DNA from: Paenalcaligenes sp021793095
GTDB lineage: Bacteria > Pseudomonadota > Gammaproteobacteria > Burkholderiales > Burkholderiaceae_B
Direction: 5' to 3'
DNA: 64,000 nt
Assembly: GCA_027317645.1 (NCBI GenBank)
Contig: DAHVQS010000003.1
Location: 1-64,000 of the forward strand
The position numbers were made by a program, and so were the translations under genes. Numbering within the stretch: the first letter of the stretch is position 1; every line of letters starts with the position of its first letter. The notes under the pieces are model-generated. The model was not told the DNA's origin and made no database searches. It saw nothing but the letters and a program-made list of their open reading frames with translations. Shown in pieces: positions 26,451 through 34,742 of the stretch.

Positions 26451-26984
26451 ATGCAACGTCGACAATTTTTACAATATTTGAGTTTTGGGGCGGTCGTGAC
26501 CTGGGGTGGGTCATTACCTGCGTATGCCGCCTCTGATGAAGAGGCCCCCAAAGATTTCTTTGCGCTCAAGTTTAGCGATTTACAAGGCGACGAAGTAGAT
26601 TTACAGCCCTACCAGGGGCGTCCTTTGGTCGTTAATTTTTGGGCCAGTTGGTGCCCGCCCTGCGTCGAGGAAATGCCCGATCTCGAGCAGCTGAGCCAGG
26701 CTTATCCAGAGGTGCAGTTTCTAGGGCTGGCCATTGATACACAGCGCAATATCAAAAAATTCCTCCAAGAGGTGCCAGTGACGTATGACTTATTGATACC
26801 GGGCTATGCCGGCGTCGAGGTGATGCGTGATTTGGGTAATAGCAAAGGGGGCTTGCCCTTTACTGTGCTATTTAATGCGCAGGGAGAACAACACAAACAC
26901 ATCTTGGGGCAAATTGATCCGCAATCGCTCAGTGAGGATATCGAGGCCTTACAAGCGGGTACAGAGCAAAAAACACAGACCTAA
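26451..26984 (+). CDS. TlpA-like periplasmic thiol:disulfide oxidoreductase
   Basis: 177 residues. The N-terminus MQRRQFLQYLSFG with a hydrophobic core ending near AYA looks like a signal peptide with an RR pair (Tat-like, not a perfect RRxFLK). The thioredoxin domain of AhpC/TSA-Redoxin type follows, with active site WASWCPPC (about 67-74) and a conserved GGLPFTVLFN cis-Pro region. It probably reduces or isomerises periplasmic thiols, for example in cytochrome c maturation. The partner is not visible in the neighbourhood. It is divergent from mpl. Confidence 0.88.
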   Translation: MQRRQFLQYLSFGAVVTWGGSLPAYAASDEEAPKDFFALKFSDLQGDEVDLQPYQGRPLVVNFWASWCPPCVEEMPDLEQLSQAYPEVQFLGLAIDTQRNIKKFLQEVPVTYDLLIPGYAGVEVMRDLGNSKGGLPFTVLFNAQGEQHKHILGQIDPQSLSEDIEALQAGTEQKTQT

Positions 26985-27164
26985 AGGACCACAACGAGAG
27001 CGTTTCACTGTATATTAGGTAAATATCATCTCATTGAACGCGCCCGAGACGTCCATTAAAGACCGCTCAATCAGCGCGAAAACATTTACATTCAGTGCAA
27101 ATAGATAGACAAACGCAATAATTTAGCGTACAACTGCCTTCTGTTGATTTTGGTTTATTGAACC

Positions 27165-27620
27165 ATGGCGAAAACGATTCTCGTACTACACGGCCCTAAC
27201 CTCAATCTGTTAGGACAGCGCGAGCCAGATATTTACGGTGCAACGACGTTGGCTGATATTGATCAGCGTCTGCATGAGCTTGCAGCCCACCACCAAGCGC
27301 GCTGTCTATGCTTTCAGAGTAATAGCGAGGGGGCTTTGGTAGAGCGCATTCATCAGGCTTCCACGCAGGGGGTCGATGCCATCATCATTAATGCCGGCGC
27401 TTATACGCATACGAGTATTGCAATCCGTGATGCCCTGGCCGGAGTGGCGATTCCTTTTATTGAGGTGCACCTCTCCAATGTCTATCAGCGCGAGCCGTTT
27501 AGGCATCATTCGTATTTGTCGGCCCTGGCCCAGGGCGTTATCGTTGGGCTCGGTGCTTATGGCTACGAGGCTGCACTGCGGTACGCCCTGGATATACACG
27601 CGCCGTCGTTCAGTAAATAA
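27165..27620 (+). CDS. aroQ: Type II 3-dehydroquinate dehydratase
   Basis: Shikimate pathway; trans-dehydration of 3-dehydroquinate. 151 residues. HGPNLNLLGQREPDIYG (catalytic Tyr), NAGAYTHTSIAIRDAL, EVHLSNVYQREPFRHHS (catalytic His) are canonical. It stands just ahead of accB-accC, a widespread aroQ-accB-accC arrangement, with a 66-base gap. Confidence 0.97.
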   Translation: MAKTILVLHGPNLNLLGQREPDIYGATTLADIDQRLHELAAHHQARCLCFQSNSEGALVERIHQASTQGVDAIIINAGAYTHTSIAIRDALAGVAIPFIEVHLSNVYQREPFRHHSYLSALAQGVIVGLGAYGYEAALRYALDIHAPSFSK

Positions 27621-27686
27621 ATTCCTTATTTGTTGACTGACCACTATGCTGGCTCAGCAAAAGTACAAACGATTCAGGATGCATGC

Positions 27687-28157
27687 ATGGATCTTAGAAA
27701 ACTCAAAACCCTAATTGATTTAGTTGCCGAATCAGATATTTCTGAACTCGAGGTTACCGAAGGTGACGGCAAGGTACGTATTGTCAAGACACCGCCCGCA
27801 CCCGAGCAACCCGTCGTTTACGCGGCGCCACCGGCAGAAACTGCCGTGGTCGCACCTGCGGCTGCACCCGCTGCTGGGGCCGACGCGGCGCCTGCAGCTG
27901 AGCCTGCCGAAGAGCAGTACGATGGGCATACGGTATTGGCCCCAATGGTGGGTACCTTTTATCGCGCACCTAGCCCAGGTGCCGCACCTTTTGTCGAGGT
28001 GGGGCAGACCGTCCAAGAGGGTGAGGCTCTGTGCATTGTCGAGGCCATGAAGCTACTAAACGAGATCGAGGCCGACCGCGCAGGGGTAATCAAGGCAGTA
28101 TTGGTTGAAAATGGTGAGCCCGTCGAATTTGGGCAGCCTTTGTTTGTGATCGGCTAA
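27687..28157 (+). CDS. accB: Biotin carboxyl carrier protein of acetyl-CoA carboxylase
   Basis: 156 residues from MDLRKLKTLIDLV; the frame is open 57 bases further upstream but that part is not conserved. An Ala/Pro-rich linker (about 40-75) leads to the biotinyl domain, with the thumb VGTFYRAPSPGAAPF and the biotinylated Lys in EAMKLLNEIE (about 122). Five bases upstream of accC; both are subunits committing acetyl-CoA to fatty-acid synthesis. Confidence 0.97.
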   Translation: MDLRKLKTLIDLVAESDISELEVTEGDGKVRIVKTPPAPEQPVVYAAPPAETAVVAPAAAPAAGADAAPAAEPAEEQYDGHTVLAPMVGTFYRAPSPGAAPFVEVGQTVQEGEALCIVEAMKLLNEIEADRAGVIKAVLVENGEPVEFGQPLFVIG

Positions 28158-28162
28158 CTCAT

Positions 28163-29506
28163 ATGTTTGAAAAAATCCTTATCGCAAACCGCGGGGAGAT
28201 TGCCCTGCGTATACAGCGTGCTTGCCGAGAACTGGGCATTAAAACCGTAGTGGTGCATTCTGAGGCCGATCGTGATGCCAAATATGTGCGTCTGGCTGAT
28301 GAGTCTGTGTGCATCGGGCCTGCTTCAGTACGCGACAGTTATTTAAACATGCCGGCCATTATTGCGGCTGCCGAGGTAACGGATGCCGAAGCCATCCACC
28401 CGGGCTATGGTTTTTTGGCCGAAAGCGCTGATTTTGCTGAGCGGGTTGAAAAAAGCGGTTTTGTATTTATTGGCCCACGTCCAGAGACCATCCGCCTGAT
28501 GGGGGACAAGGTGACCGCCAAAAAAACCATGATAGAGGCCAAGGTGCCAGTGGTGCCCGGCTCTGAGGGCGCGTTACCCGATGACCCCGATGAGATTCTG
28601 CGCATGGCCCGCGACATCGGCTATCCAGTGATTGTCAAAGCCACCGGCGGTGGCGGCGGGCGCGGGATGCGGGTGGTCTTTACCGAGGGGGCATTGCTGA
28701 CCGCGGTGGCGACCACGCGGGCAGAGGCCGAGGTGGCCTTTGGCAACCCCGAGGTTTATATGGAGAAATACCTCGAAAACCCGCGCCACATTGAAATACA
28801 AATTTTGGCAGATGAGCATGGCAATGCCATATGGTTGGGCGAGCGCGACTGCTCTATGCAGCGTCGCCATCAAAAGATCATCGAAGAGGCACCTGCCCCT
28901 GATATCCCCCGTAAATTGATTGAGCGTATTAGCGAGCGCGCAGTACAGGCTTGCCGCAAGCTCAACTACCGAGGGGCCGGTACTTTTGAGTTTCTCTACG
29001 AGGATGGCGAGTTTTATTTCATTGAAATGAATACGCGTATCCAGGTAGAGCACACCATTACCGAAATGATCACCGGTTTGGACCTGGTCCAAGAGCAGAT
29101 ACGGATTGCGGCGGGCCAAAAGCTCAGCCTACGCCAGCGTGATGTCATGTTCCGCGGGCATTCTATTGAGTGCCGTATTAATGCCGAGGACCCCTATAAC
29201 TTTTTACCCAGTCCGGGACGTATTAATCAATGGCATACTCCGGGTGGTCCGGGGGTGCGCTTAGATTCACATGTCTTTGCAGGCTATACCGTGCCACCGT
29301 ATTATGACTCGATGATCGCCAAGCTGATCACTTACGGTGAAACACGTGAGCAGGCCATCGCGCGGATGGACATTGCTTTGTCAGAAATGATTGTCGAGGG
29401 CGTGCACACCAATATCCCTCTGCATCGAGAGTTAATGCAGGATGAGGGCTTTAAACAAGGAGGGGTGAGCATCCACTACCTTGAGGATAAGCTGGCTAAA
29501 AAATAG
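28163..29506 (+). CDS. accC: Acetyl-CoA carboxylase, biotin carboxylase subunit
   Basis: 447 residues, ATP-grasp enzyme that carboxylates biotin on AccB. KILIANRGEIALRI at the N-terminus, ATP loop KATGGGGGRGMR (about 159), EKYLENPRHIEIQ, ERDCSMQRRHQKIIEEAP and MNTRIQVEHTITEM (catalytic Arg and Glu) are all in place. HT replaces the HP of E. coli at the last motif. A terminator follows at 29524-29552. Confidence 0.98.
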   Translation: MFEKILIANRGEIALRIQRACRELGIKTVVVHSEADRDAKYVRLADESVCIGPASVRDSYLNMPAIIAAAEVTDAEAIHPGYGFLAESADFAERVEKSGFVFIGPRPETIRLMGDKVTAKKTMIEAKVPVVPGSEGALPDDPDEILRMARDIGYPVIVKATGGGGGRGMRVVFTEGALLTAVATTRAEAEVAFGNPEVYMEKYLENPRHIEIQILADEHGNAIWLGERDCSMQRRHQKIIEEAPAPDIPRKLIERISERAVQACRKLNYRGAGTFEFLYEDGEFYFIEMNTRIQVEHTITEMITGLDLVQEQIRIAAGQKLSLRQRDVMFRGHSIECRINAEDPYNFLPSPGRINQWHTPGGPGVRLDSHVFAGYTVPPYYDSMIAKLITYGETREQAIARMDIALSEMIVEGVHTNIPLHRELMQDEGFKQGGVSIHYLEDKLAKK

Positions 29507-29523
29507 TAAATAATTAATCTATG

Positions 29524-29552
29524 AAAACAGGGCACGCACCCTGTTTTCTTTT
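29524..29552 (+). terminator. Terminator after accBC
   Basis: Perfect 9-bp stem AAAACAGGG / CCCTGTTTT with loop CACGCA, then CTTTTT. It lies inside the longest possible open frame of prmA and so argues for the later prmA start at 29566. Confidence 0.75.
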
Positions 29553-29565
29553 ATGGGAAGAGTGC

Positions 29566-30501
29566 ATGCGTGAATTAGTTCTTTTGTGTTCCCAAGAGCA
29601 GGCCGACATGCTGGCCGACGCTATGTTGGACTTTGGGGTACTATCGGTCAGCGTCGAGGATGCTGACGTCGACACCGTTGATGAGCGCCCTTTATACGGT
29701 GAGCCCGGGTTAGAGCCCGAGGTTTTCGGGTGGCGCCGCAACCGTGTGGTGGCGCTGTTGCCCGATGAATTGAATGAATATGAAATCATTGACCATTTAA
29801 ATGCGACAGGGATTGTTGAATTAGGCCCGGCCGATTGGGAATTGCGTCGGGTGCCCGATGAGGATTGGGTGCGTCATGTACAGGCGCAATTTGGCCCAAT
29901 CAGCATTGGCGATCGCATTCTCATTGTGCCCAGCTGGCGCCGCGAAGAGGTGCTTTCTGAGGTGTATCCCAAAGAGGACCAGGTACTCATCGAGCTCGAC
30001 CCCGGGCTGGCTTTTGGTACCGGCAGTCACCCCACCACACATTTATGTCTCGAGTGGCTGGCCAAGCACGTCAAACAAGGCGATGATGTGCTGGATTATG
30101 GTTGTGGTTCGGGTGTGTTGGCCATTGCCGCTAAAAAGCTGGGCGCCAACCAAGTGGATGCCGTAGATATTGACCATCAGGCCGTGTTTGCCACCAAGGG
30201 CAATGCACGGGCCAATCAGGTACGTCTACGCGCCATGCACTCGGACGATCTCCCCACCGAGCACAAGGGGCAGTATGATATTGTGGTAGCCAATATATTG
30301 TCTAATCCACTCAAGGTATTGGCCCCTTTGCTGACGGCCTACGTCAAGCCAGGAGGCTTGCTGGCGATATCGGGCATTTTGGCTTGGCAGGCCAAAGAAA
30401 TGCAAGAGGCCTACCGAGACTACATGCATATCAAGGCTTGGCGCGAACGCGAGGGTTGGGTATGTATTGTGGGTCAGCGCACAGGGGCGATTGACGAATA
30501 G
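29566..30501 (+). CDS. prmA: Ribosomal protein L11 methyltransferase
   Basis: SAM-dependent trimethylation of L11. The start MRELVLLCSQ at 29566 gives 311 residues; 45 bases upstream are in frame but contain the accC terminator. The N-terminal substrate-recognition domain (about 1-110) is followed by the Rossmann methyltransferase with LDPGLAFGTGSHPTT, DYGCGSGVLAIAA (SAM-binding, about 163) and VVANILSNPLKVLAP (the NPL catalytic motif). It lies 11 bases upstream of the DUF3426 gene. Confidence 0.96.
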   Translation: MRELVLLCSQEQADMLADAMLDFGVLSVSVEDADVDTVDERPLYGEPGLEPEVFGWRRNRVVALLPDELNEYEIIDHLNATGIVELGPADWELRRVPDEDWVRHVQAQFGPISIGDRILIVPSWRREEVLSEVYPKEDQVLIELDPGLAFGTGSHPTTHLCLEWLAKHVKQGDDVLDYGCGSGVLAIAAKKLGANQVDAVDIDHQAVFATKGNARANQVRLRAMHSDDLPTEHKGQYDIVVANILSNPLKVLAPLLTAYVKPGGLLAISGILAWQAKEMQEAYRDYMHIKAWREREGWVCIVGQRTGAIDE

Positions 30502-30512
30502 TTAGAAGAGCC

Positions 30513-31607
30513 ATGATCACGCTTACGACACAGTGCCCAGAATGTCAGACGCAGTTTAGTGTTGACGGCGACGCGCTGAGGCGTCGCAAGGGGTTGGTGC
30601 GTTGTGTGCACTGCCAAGAGATCTTTGACGGCTACGAGGCCGTCGTGAGCGATACAAAAGCATCTTCAGCATCTCCAACATCCTCTGCATCTTCAACCTC
30701 CTCAGCATCTTCCCAGGCGCTTGAGCCTGTAGACGATGCGCCCATAGATGATTTTTCTATGGCAGCGTCAGATGCGCTATTTGTTGAACCCGATCTCCCT
30801 TTTATCGATACAAAGGCAGCCACAGAGACTGATTCAACAGTAGAGGCAACGCCTGAACCTCCTTTTGAGTTTTTTGTGGAGGACGCCGATGAGCTCGAGG
30901 GTGAATCGCAGCCTGATTTGCCCACAGAGCTACCCGCAGAAATTCTCAACGCGCCCACGACAGAGCCCGTCTTTTTCATCGAAGATGAGGCCGATAGGCC
31001 TGTAGACGATGCACCCACTGTCGCCCCAGTCATTGGGGCGGCCCCCTCGGCGACCCCAGAGGCGGTCGATCCTGTCTACGCCGAGCGTCGTATTGAGCCC
31101 CCCCATTTCTCTTGGCGTGATTCTTTGCGTCGATTGGCCTGGCAATTGTTGTTGTGGGGGTTGGTCGGGGCAGCATTGTTGCAGGCGGCCTATGTGTATC
31201 GTGCCCAGATTGCCCTACATGCGCCGTTCATGCGGCCTGCCTTACAATCATTCTGTGCGTATGTGGGGTGCCAGGTGCCCTACTTACGGGCTCTTTCGGC
31301 CATTGATATTACCTATAGTCGCCTTTCGCGCGAAGCGCGGTCTGCCGATGATGGACAGCAGTATTTATTGCAGGTGGGTCTTAACAACACCGCCTCTGTC
31401 CCGCAGGAGTGGCCTACCTTGCTCATTACCTTTAGTGATGTATCGGCGGCAGTGATCGCGCGTTTAAAGGTGACTCCTGAGCAATACCTAAGTGCGGCTC
31501 AGCTTAAGGGTCCTTTTTTGCCTGGACAGGTGATCGATCTGCGATTACAGGTTGAGGCGCAGGATACCCAGATCAATGGATTCAAAGTAGACAAGTTTTT
31601 CTCTTAA
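30513..31607 (+). CDS. Zinc-ribbon / DUF3426 membrane protein
   Basis: 364 residues. The N-terminal MJ0042-type zinc finger has CPEC (9-12) and CVHC (32-35). A long acidic, Ser/Thr- and Pro-rich low-complexity linker (about 50-190) contains the repeated SSASPTSSASSTSSASS. One membrane segment (about 208-228) and a C-terminal DUF3426 domain follow (about 230-364, with a disulfide-like CAYVGC). The gene is commonly found beside prmA in betaproteobacteria and its function is unknown. The layout suggests a cytoplasmic zinc sensor tied to a periplasmic domain. Confidence 0.88.
   Translation: MITLTTQCPECQTQFSVDGDALRRRKGLVRCVHCQEIFDGYEAVVSDTKASSASPTSSASSTSSASSQALEPVDDAPIDDFSMAASDALFVEPDLPFIDTKAATETDSTVEATPEPPFEFFVEDADELEGESQPDLPTELPAEILNAPTTEPVFFIEDEADRPVDDAPTVAPVIGAAPSATPEAVDPVYAERRIEPPHFSWRDSLRRLAWQLLLWGLVGAALLQAAYVYRAQIALHAPFMRPALQSFCAYVGCQVPYLRALSAIDITYSRLSREARSADDGQQYLLQVGLNNTASVPQEWPTLLITFSDVSAAVIARLKVTPEQYLSAAQLKGPFLPGQVIDLRLQVEAQDTQINGFKVDKFFS
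30659..30713 (+). repeat. Imperfect 18-base tandem repeat in the DUF3426 gene
   Basis: Three imperfect units built from TCTTCAGCATC, TCCTCTGCATC and TCCTCAGCATC encode the Ser/Ala/Thr linker. The period is a multiple of 3, so unit gain or loss keeps the frame. Confidence 0.6.
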
Positions 31608-31615
31608 AGGTAAAG

Positions 31616-32569
31616 ATGACAAGACGAATTTTAGTTTGCGGCTCATTGGCCTTCGATATGATTGCAGTATTTGAAGGGCGTTTCAAAGAACATATACTGC
31701 CTGAGCATGTGCCTAACTTGAGCGTATCCTTTTTTGTACCCGCCCTGCGTAAAGAGTTTGGCGGTTGCGCGGGTAATATCTCTTATAACCTGGCGCTGTT
31801 GGGTGCACAGGCGGTGCCCGTGGGGACTGTGGGTCACGATGCGGGCGAGTACCTCGAACGCATGCGCACCTTAGGCATTGAGACTGACATGATCAAGGTG
31901 GTGCCTCAGGAGTTTTCCGCGCAATGCTTTATTACCACGGATATGGACAGCAATCAGATCGCCTCTTTTCACCCGGGGGCCATGCAGTTCTCTTCCCGTA
32001 ATGATCTGACGGGCCAAAAAGCAGCTTGGGCGATTGTGGCGCCCGATGCCAAAGAGGCTATGATCGCGCACGCTCAACGATTGCAGCAGTCTAATATTCC
32101 TTTTGTGTTTGATTTGGGGCAGGCCATGCCTTTATTTAATGGGGACGACCTCAATGACATGATCGCCCGCGCCGACATCTTGACGGCCAACGACTATGAG
32201 GCGACCGTCATCCAAGAACGCACGGGTAAATCCATGGATGAAATCGCCGAGCAACTACAGGCGGTGATTGTCACGCACGGTGCCAAGGGTGCGATGTTGT
32301 ATCATAAAGGGTCCAAGCGCGAGGTCGCACCTGTCGTCGCCGATGAGGTGTTGGACCCCACGGGTTGTGGGGATGCCCACCGCGCAGGTTTGCTGTATGG
32401 CCTGACGTCTGGTTGGTCCCTATACGAGGCTGCATGTTTGGGCAATATCATGGGCAGTATTAAAATTGCCTCACAGGGACCACAAAACCATCAGCCTAAA
32501 CGCGAACAGATTAACCGCCTCTTGACCGAGGTTTATGAGTTAGATGTGGCTGTGCCCACACTGGCTTAA
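31616..32569 (+). CDS. PfkB-family carbohydrate/nucleoside kinase (adenosine kinase-like)
   Basis: 317 residues. RILVCGSLAFDMIAVFEGRF at the N-terminus, the GG motif FGGCAGNISYNLALLG (about 48) and the catalytic DPTGCGDAHRAG (Asp about 250) place it in the PfkB family. The N-terminal pattern and IASFHPGAM resemble the bacterial adenosine kinase-like branch. The substrate (adenosine, ribose-type sugar) cannot be assigned. It follows DUF3426 by 8 bases and ends 23 bases before the next lipoprotein gene, so it sits in the prmA operon. Confidence 0.87.
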   Translation: MTRRILVCGSLAFDMIAVFEGRFKEHILPEHVPNLSVSFFVPALRKEFGGCAGNISYNLALLGAQAVPVGTVGHDAGEYLERMRTLGIETDMIKVVPQEFSAQCFITTDMDSNQIASFHPGAMQFSSRNDLTGQKAAWAIVAPDAKEAMIAHAQRLQQSNIPFVFDLGQAMPLFNGDDLNDMIARADILTANDYEATVIQERTGKSMDEIAEQLQAVIVTHGAKGAMLYHKGSKREVAPVVADEVLDPTGCGDAHRAGLLYGLTSGWSLYEAACLGNIMGSIKIASQGPQNHQPKREQINRLLTEVYELDVAVPTLA

Positions 32570-32592
32570 ATTTTCCTTCAAAGGAGCAGGTC

Positions 32593-33090
32593 ATGACGAC
32601 ACAAAATAGACATCGTCCCCAGATGGTGCGTTGGTTCAAGCTCACCGCAGCAGCGCTGGGTGCGGTATTGTTGATTTCGGGTTGCGCGCATCACAGCGCT
32701 TCGAGCCAGACTTATACCTATGGACAATCGCAGCGTGAGCAGGTGGTGCGTTATGGGGTAGTAGAAAGTGTTCGACCCATTACCATTCAGGCCGATCGTT
32801 CTTCAGGTATTGGGGCCGCATCCGGGGCAGCCATGGGTGGGGTCGCCGCCAGCACTATTGGGGGCGGCCGTGGCAAGATCTTAGCAACTATGGGTGGCGC
32901 TTTGCTGGGGGGCATTGCCGGTGAGCAGGTCGAGCACCGTGTCCAAAAGAGCAAGGGCCTAGAGATCACAGTCAAAATGGATAATGGGGAAACACGCGTG
33001 ATTGCCCAAGAGGCCGATGTGCCCATTAACGCCGGTCAGCGCGTGCAAGTGATTAGCGGGGCTGGCCCCGTCCGTGTGAGCCCTATCTAA
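32593..33090 (+). CDS. Glycine-zipper 2TM outer-membrane lipoprotein (SlyB/Pcp-like)
   Basis: 165 residues. A basic N-terminus, then the lipobox LISGC (Cys about 31). The glycine-zipper block (about 75-115) has the GIGAASGAAMGGVAAS and MGGALLGGIAGEQVEHRVQ stretches. The C-terminal VKMDNGETRVIAQEADVPI, with INAGQRVQVISG, is the usual SlyB ending. It is an outer-membrane structural lipoprotein. The ribosome-binding site is AAGGAG, and a strong terminator follows. Confidence 0.92.
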   Translation: MTTQNRHRPQMVRWFKLTAAALGAVLLISGCAHHSASSQTYTYGQSQREQVVRYGVVESVRPITIQADRSSGIGAASGAAMGGVAASTIGGGRGKILATMGGALLGGIAGEQVEHRVQKSKGLEITVKMDNGETRVIAQEADVPINAGQRVQVISGAGPVRVSPI

Positions 33091-33114
33091 GCGCACAGCG
33101 CCCCCACACGAATC

Positions 33115-33164
33115 AAGCCCTGTCCCACATGGATATAACGCACGTGTGGGATCAGGGCTTTTTT
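33115..33164 (+). terminator. Terminator after the SlyB-like gene
   Basis: Long two-part stem AAGCCCTG plus TCCCACA pairing with TGTGGGA plus CAGGGCTT, followed by TTTT. Confidence 0.85.
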
Positions 33165-33238
33165 GCCTTTGTTAGTGATGCGGGCTGCCGATGTGGTGTC
33201 ACTGCCAGATTGCAAGCCCAGTTGGCCCAGTTGGCCCA

Positions 33239-33793
33239 TTAAAATGTCAGCAAATCACTAAACAAAATATTTCTATTGATGTTATTGATCACCACAATGA
33301 GCACCTGGGTGATGATCAAAACAATGAGGGGGGAAAAATCGATGGCGCCTGTGCTGGGCATCCGACTGCGAATGGGGTTCAAAATGGGTGCAGTGAGTGC
33401 ATTGAGCAAGGGCGCAATAGGGGCCGCCGGGTTAATCCAAGAAAGCAGTGCTTGAATAATAATGGCCCAAAACATCGTATTTAACCACCACTCGACCCCG
33501 GTCAGTAGGGCAGCGATAATTTGGCCTAATGGATTAAAGAGCTGAAAATTAAACAGCGTCAATAAATATAAAAAGGCGGCGATCCAGACAACGATGATAC
33601 TGGGCCAGTCAAATTGGCCACGCGGTGCAATCAAACGCTGCATCGGTAGGCTGGCCCAATCAGTAAAGCGGTAAATGGTCTGAGAAAAAGGGTTAAAGGG
33701 TGGAATGCGTGAGGCGTAAAACCAGGCGCGCAGTATAAAAACAAATCCGATTAGTCGAATAATCAAACTCAAAATCGTCACGGTAATGCCCAT
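33239..33793 (-). CDS. YggT family membrane protein
   Basis: 184 residues with two YGGT units, each of paired hydrophobic helices (about 3-25, 60-90, 105-125 and 155-175), separated by IPPFNPFSQTIYRF and NPIRSRMPSTG segments. In other bacteria YggT proteins are linked to cell-shape and osmotic functions, often next to proC or the ftsZ cluster; here they are not. A 47-codon gene begins just upstream on the same strand. Confidence 0.9.
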   Translation of the reverse strand: MGITVTILSLIIRLIGFVFILRAWFYASRIPPFNPFSQTIYRFTDWASLPMQRLIAPRGQFDWPSIIVVWIAAFLYLLTLFNFQLFNPLGQIIAALLTGVEWWLNTMFWAIIIQALLSWINPAAPIAPLLNALTAPILNPIRSRMPSTGAIDFSPLIVLIITQVLIVVINNINRNILFSDLLTF

Positions 33794-33813
33794 AGTCTAT
33801 AGCCTAATAATGC

Positions 33814-33957
33814 CTAGTCGGTTTCCTCAGTGGGATGTGTGGGGTAGGGCCAAGAGCCCTCGGGGTTGGGGGTGGTCTTTACATAAGGGGCCTGATCAGT
33901 ATTGCTATCCTCTGGATATACCGTGGAATCAGGGTGTGGATTATGGGCAGATGCCAT
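33814..33957 (-). CDS. Small proline-rich hypothetical protein, 47 residues
   Basis: A short frame with a good ribosome-binding site (AAAGGA, 9 bases before ATG). It encodes MASAHNPHPDSTVYPEDS, continuing to NPEGSWPYPTHPTEETD. It is rich in Pro, Asp, Glu and Thr, has no membrane or signal segment and is probably disordered. It ends 20 bases upstream of the yggT start, so the two may be cotranscribed. I do not recognise it. Confidence 0.55.
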   Translation of the reverse strand: MASAHNPHPDSTVYPEDSNTDQAPYVKTTPNPEGSWPYPTHPTEETD

Positions 33958-34223
33958 GATTGAGGTTCCTTTTTGTAAAAAGATGAACACAAATAAAGCC
34001 CGTGTCGGCTGAATGCTAGGCGCCTCTCAACGAGCATACTGGGTAGTTTACCAAATTGTGGTATGGTTTTTGCGACGGTGAGGGGGTAAGGACAGAAATA
34101 TTTATTTTGCTTTTGCTTATGTTTTGATGTCACTTGCCTGCTGGACAGGATAATATAAGGGTAAATATAGGGGCGTCAGACGCCACACTGTGTTCACACA
34201 ATCACCATTGTGTAAGGAAAACT

Positions 34224-34742
34224 ATGCTTGGTATGCCAATTTCTCAGTCTTGCAAACGGCTCATGACCTTGGGGGCTACCCTGGGCATGGGGTTATTGAT
34301 TACTGCTTGCTCTATGCCGGTGCAGGAAAAACAGGATGCGACCGCGCAAACGGCCATCCCCGATGAGTGCACCGCGCCCGCTGCGGATGCGCCCGCAGTG
34401 GGCAATTGGCTCAATAAACGCAAAGAAAAAGGCGTGACTGGCGAGCTGCGGACGTTGTTTACCCTCAAGGCCGATGGCAGCATGCTATTTACCGAACAAC
34501 TCAAACGCCCCAAGCAGCCATCGCAGGGCATCAACGAGAGTGGTTGCTGGCATCTCGATGGGGATCACATCGTCTTGCAGACCCATAAATCCAACGGGAT
34601 GGTCGTGGATATAGACGATCCTATTTATACCAATCGCTACCGCATCGTGTCTGTCGATGAGGACGAGCTGCTCCTCGAGTCCGAGGCTGGGCAGCAGTAT
34701 GCGACCCAGCGGACCTCACCTGGCTATCGCCTGCCCTTTTAA
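34224..34742 (+). CDS. Hypothetical lipoprotein
   Basis: 172 residues starting at MLGMPISQSCKRLMTLG with AAGGA 6 bases upstream; an in-frame ATG 90 bases earlier lacks these signals and would bury the signal peptide. The lipobox is LITAC (about 28). The rest is soluble, with NWLNKRKEKGVTGELRTLF and a beta-rich C-terminus (GSMLFTEQLK, GCWHLDGDHIVLQT) that resembles small extracellular beta-barrel or lipocalin-like folds, without a firm family. The stop codon overlaps that of convergent gltX by 2 bases. Confidence 0.78.
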   Translation: MLGMPISQSCKRLMTLGATLGMGLLITACSMPVQEKQDATAQTAIPDECTAPAADAPAVGNWLNKRKEKGVTGELRTLFTLKADGSMLFTEQLKRPKQPSQGINESGCWHLDGDHIVLQTHKSNGMVVDIDDPIYTNRYRIVSVDEDELLLESEAGQQYATQRTSPGYRLPF

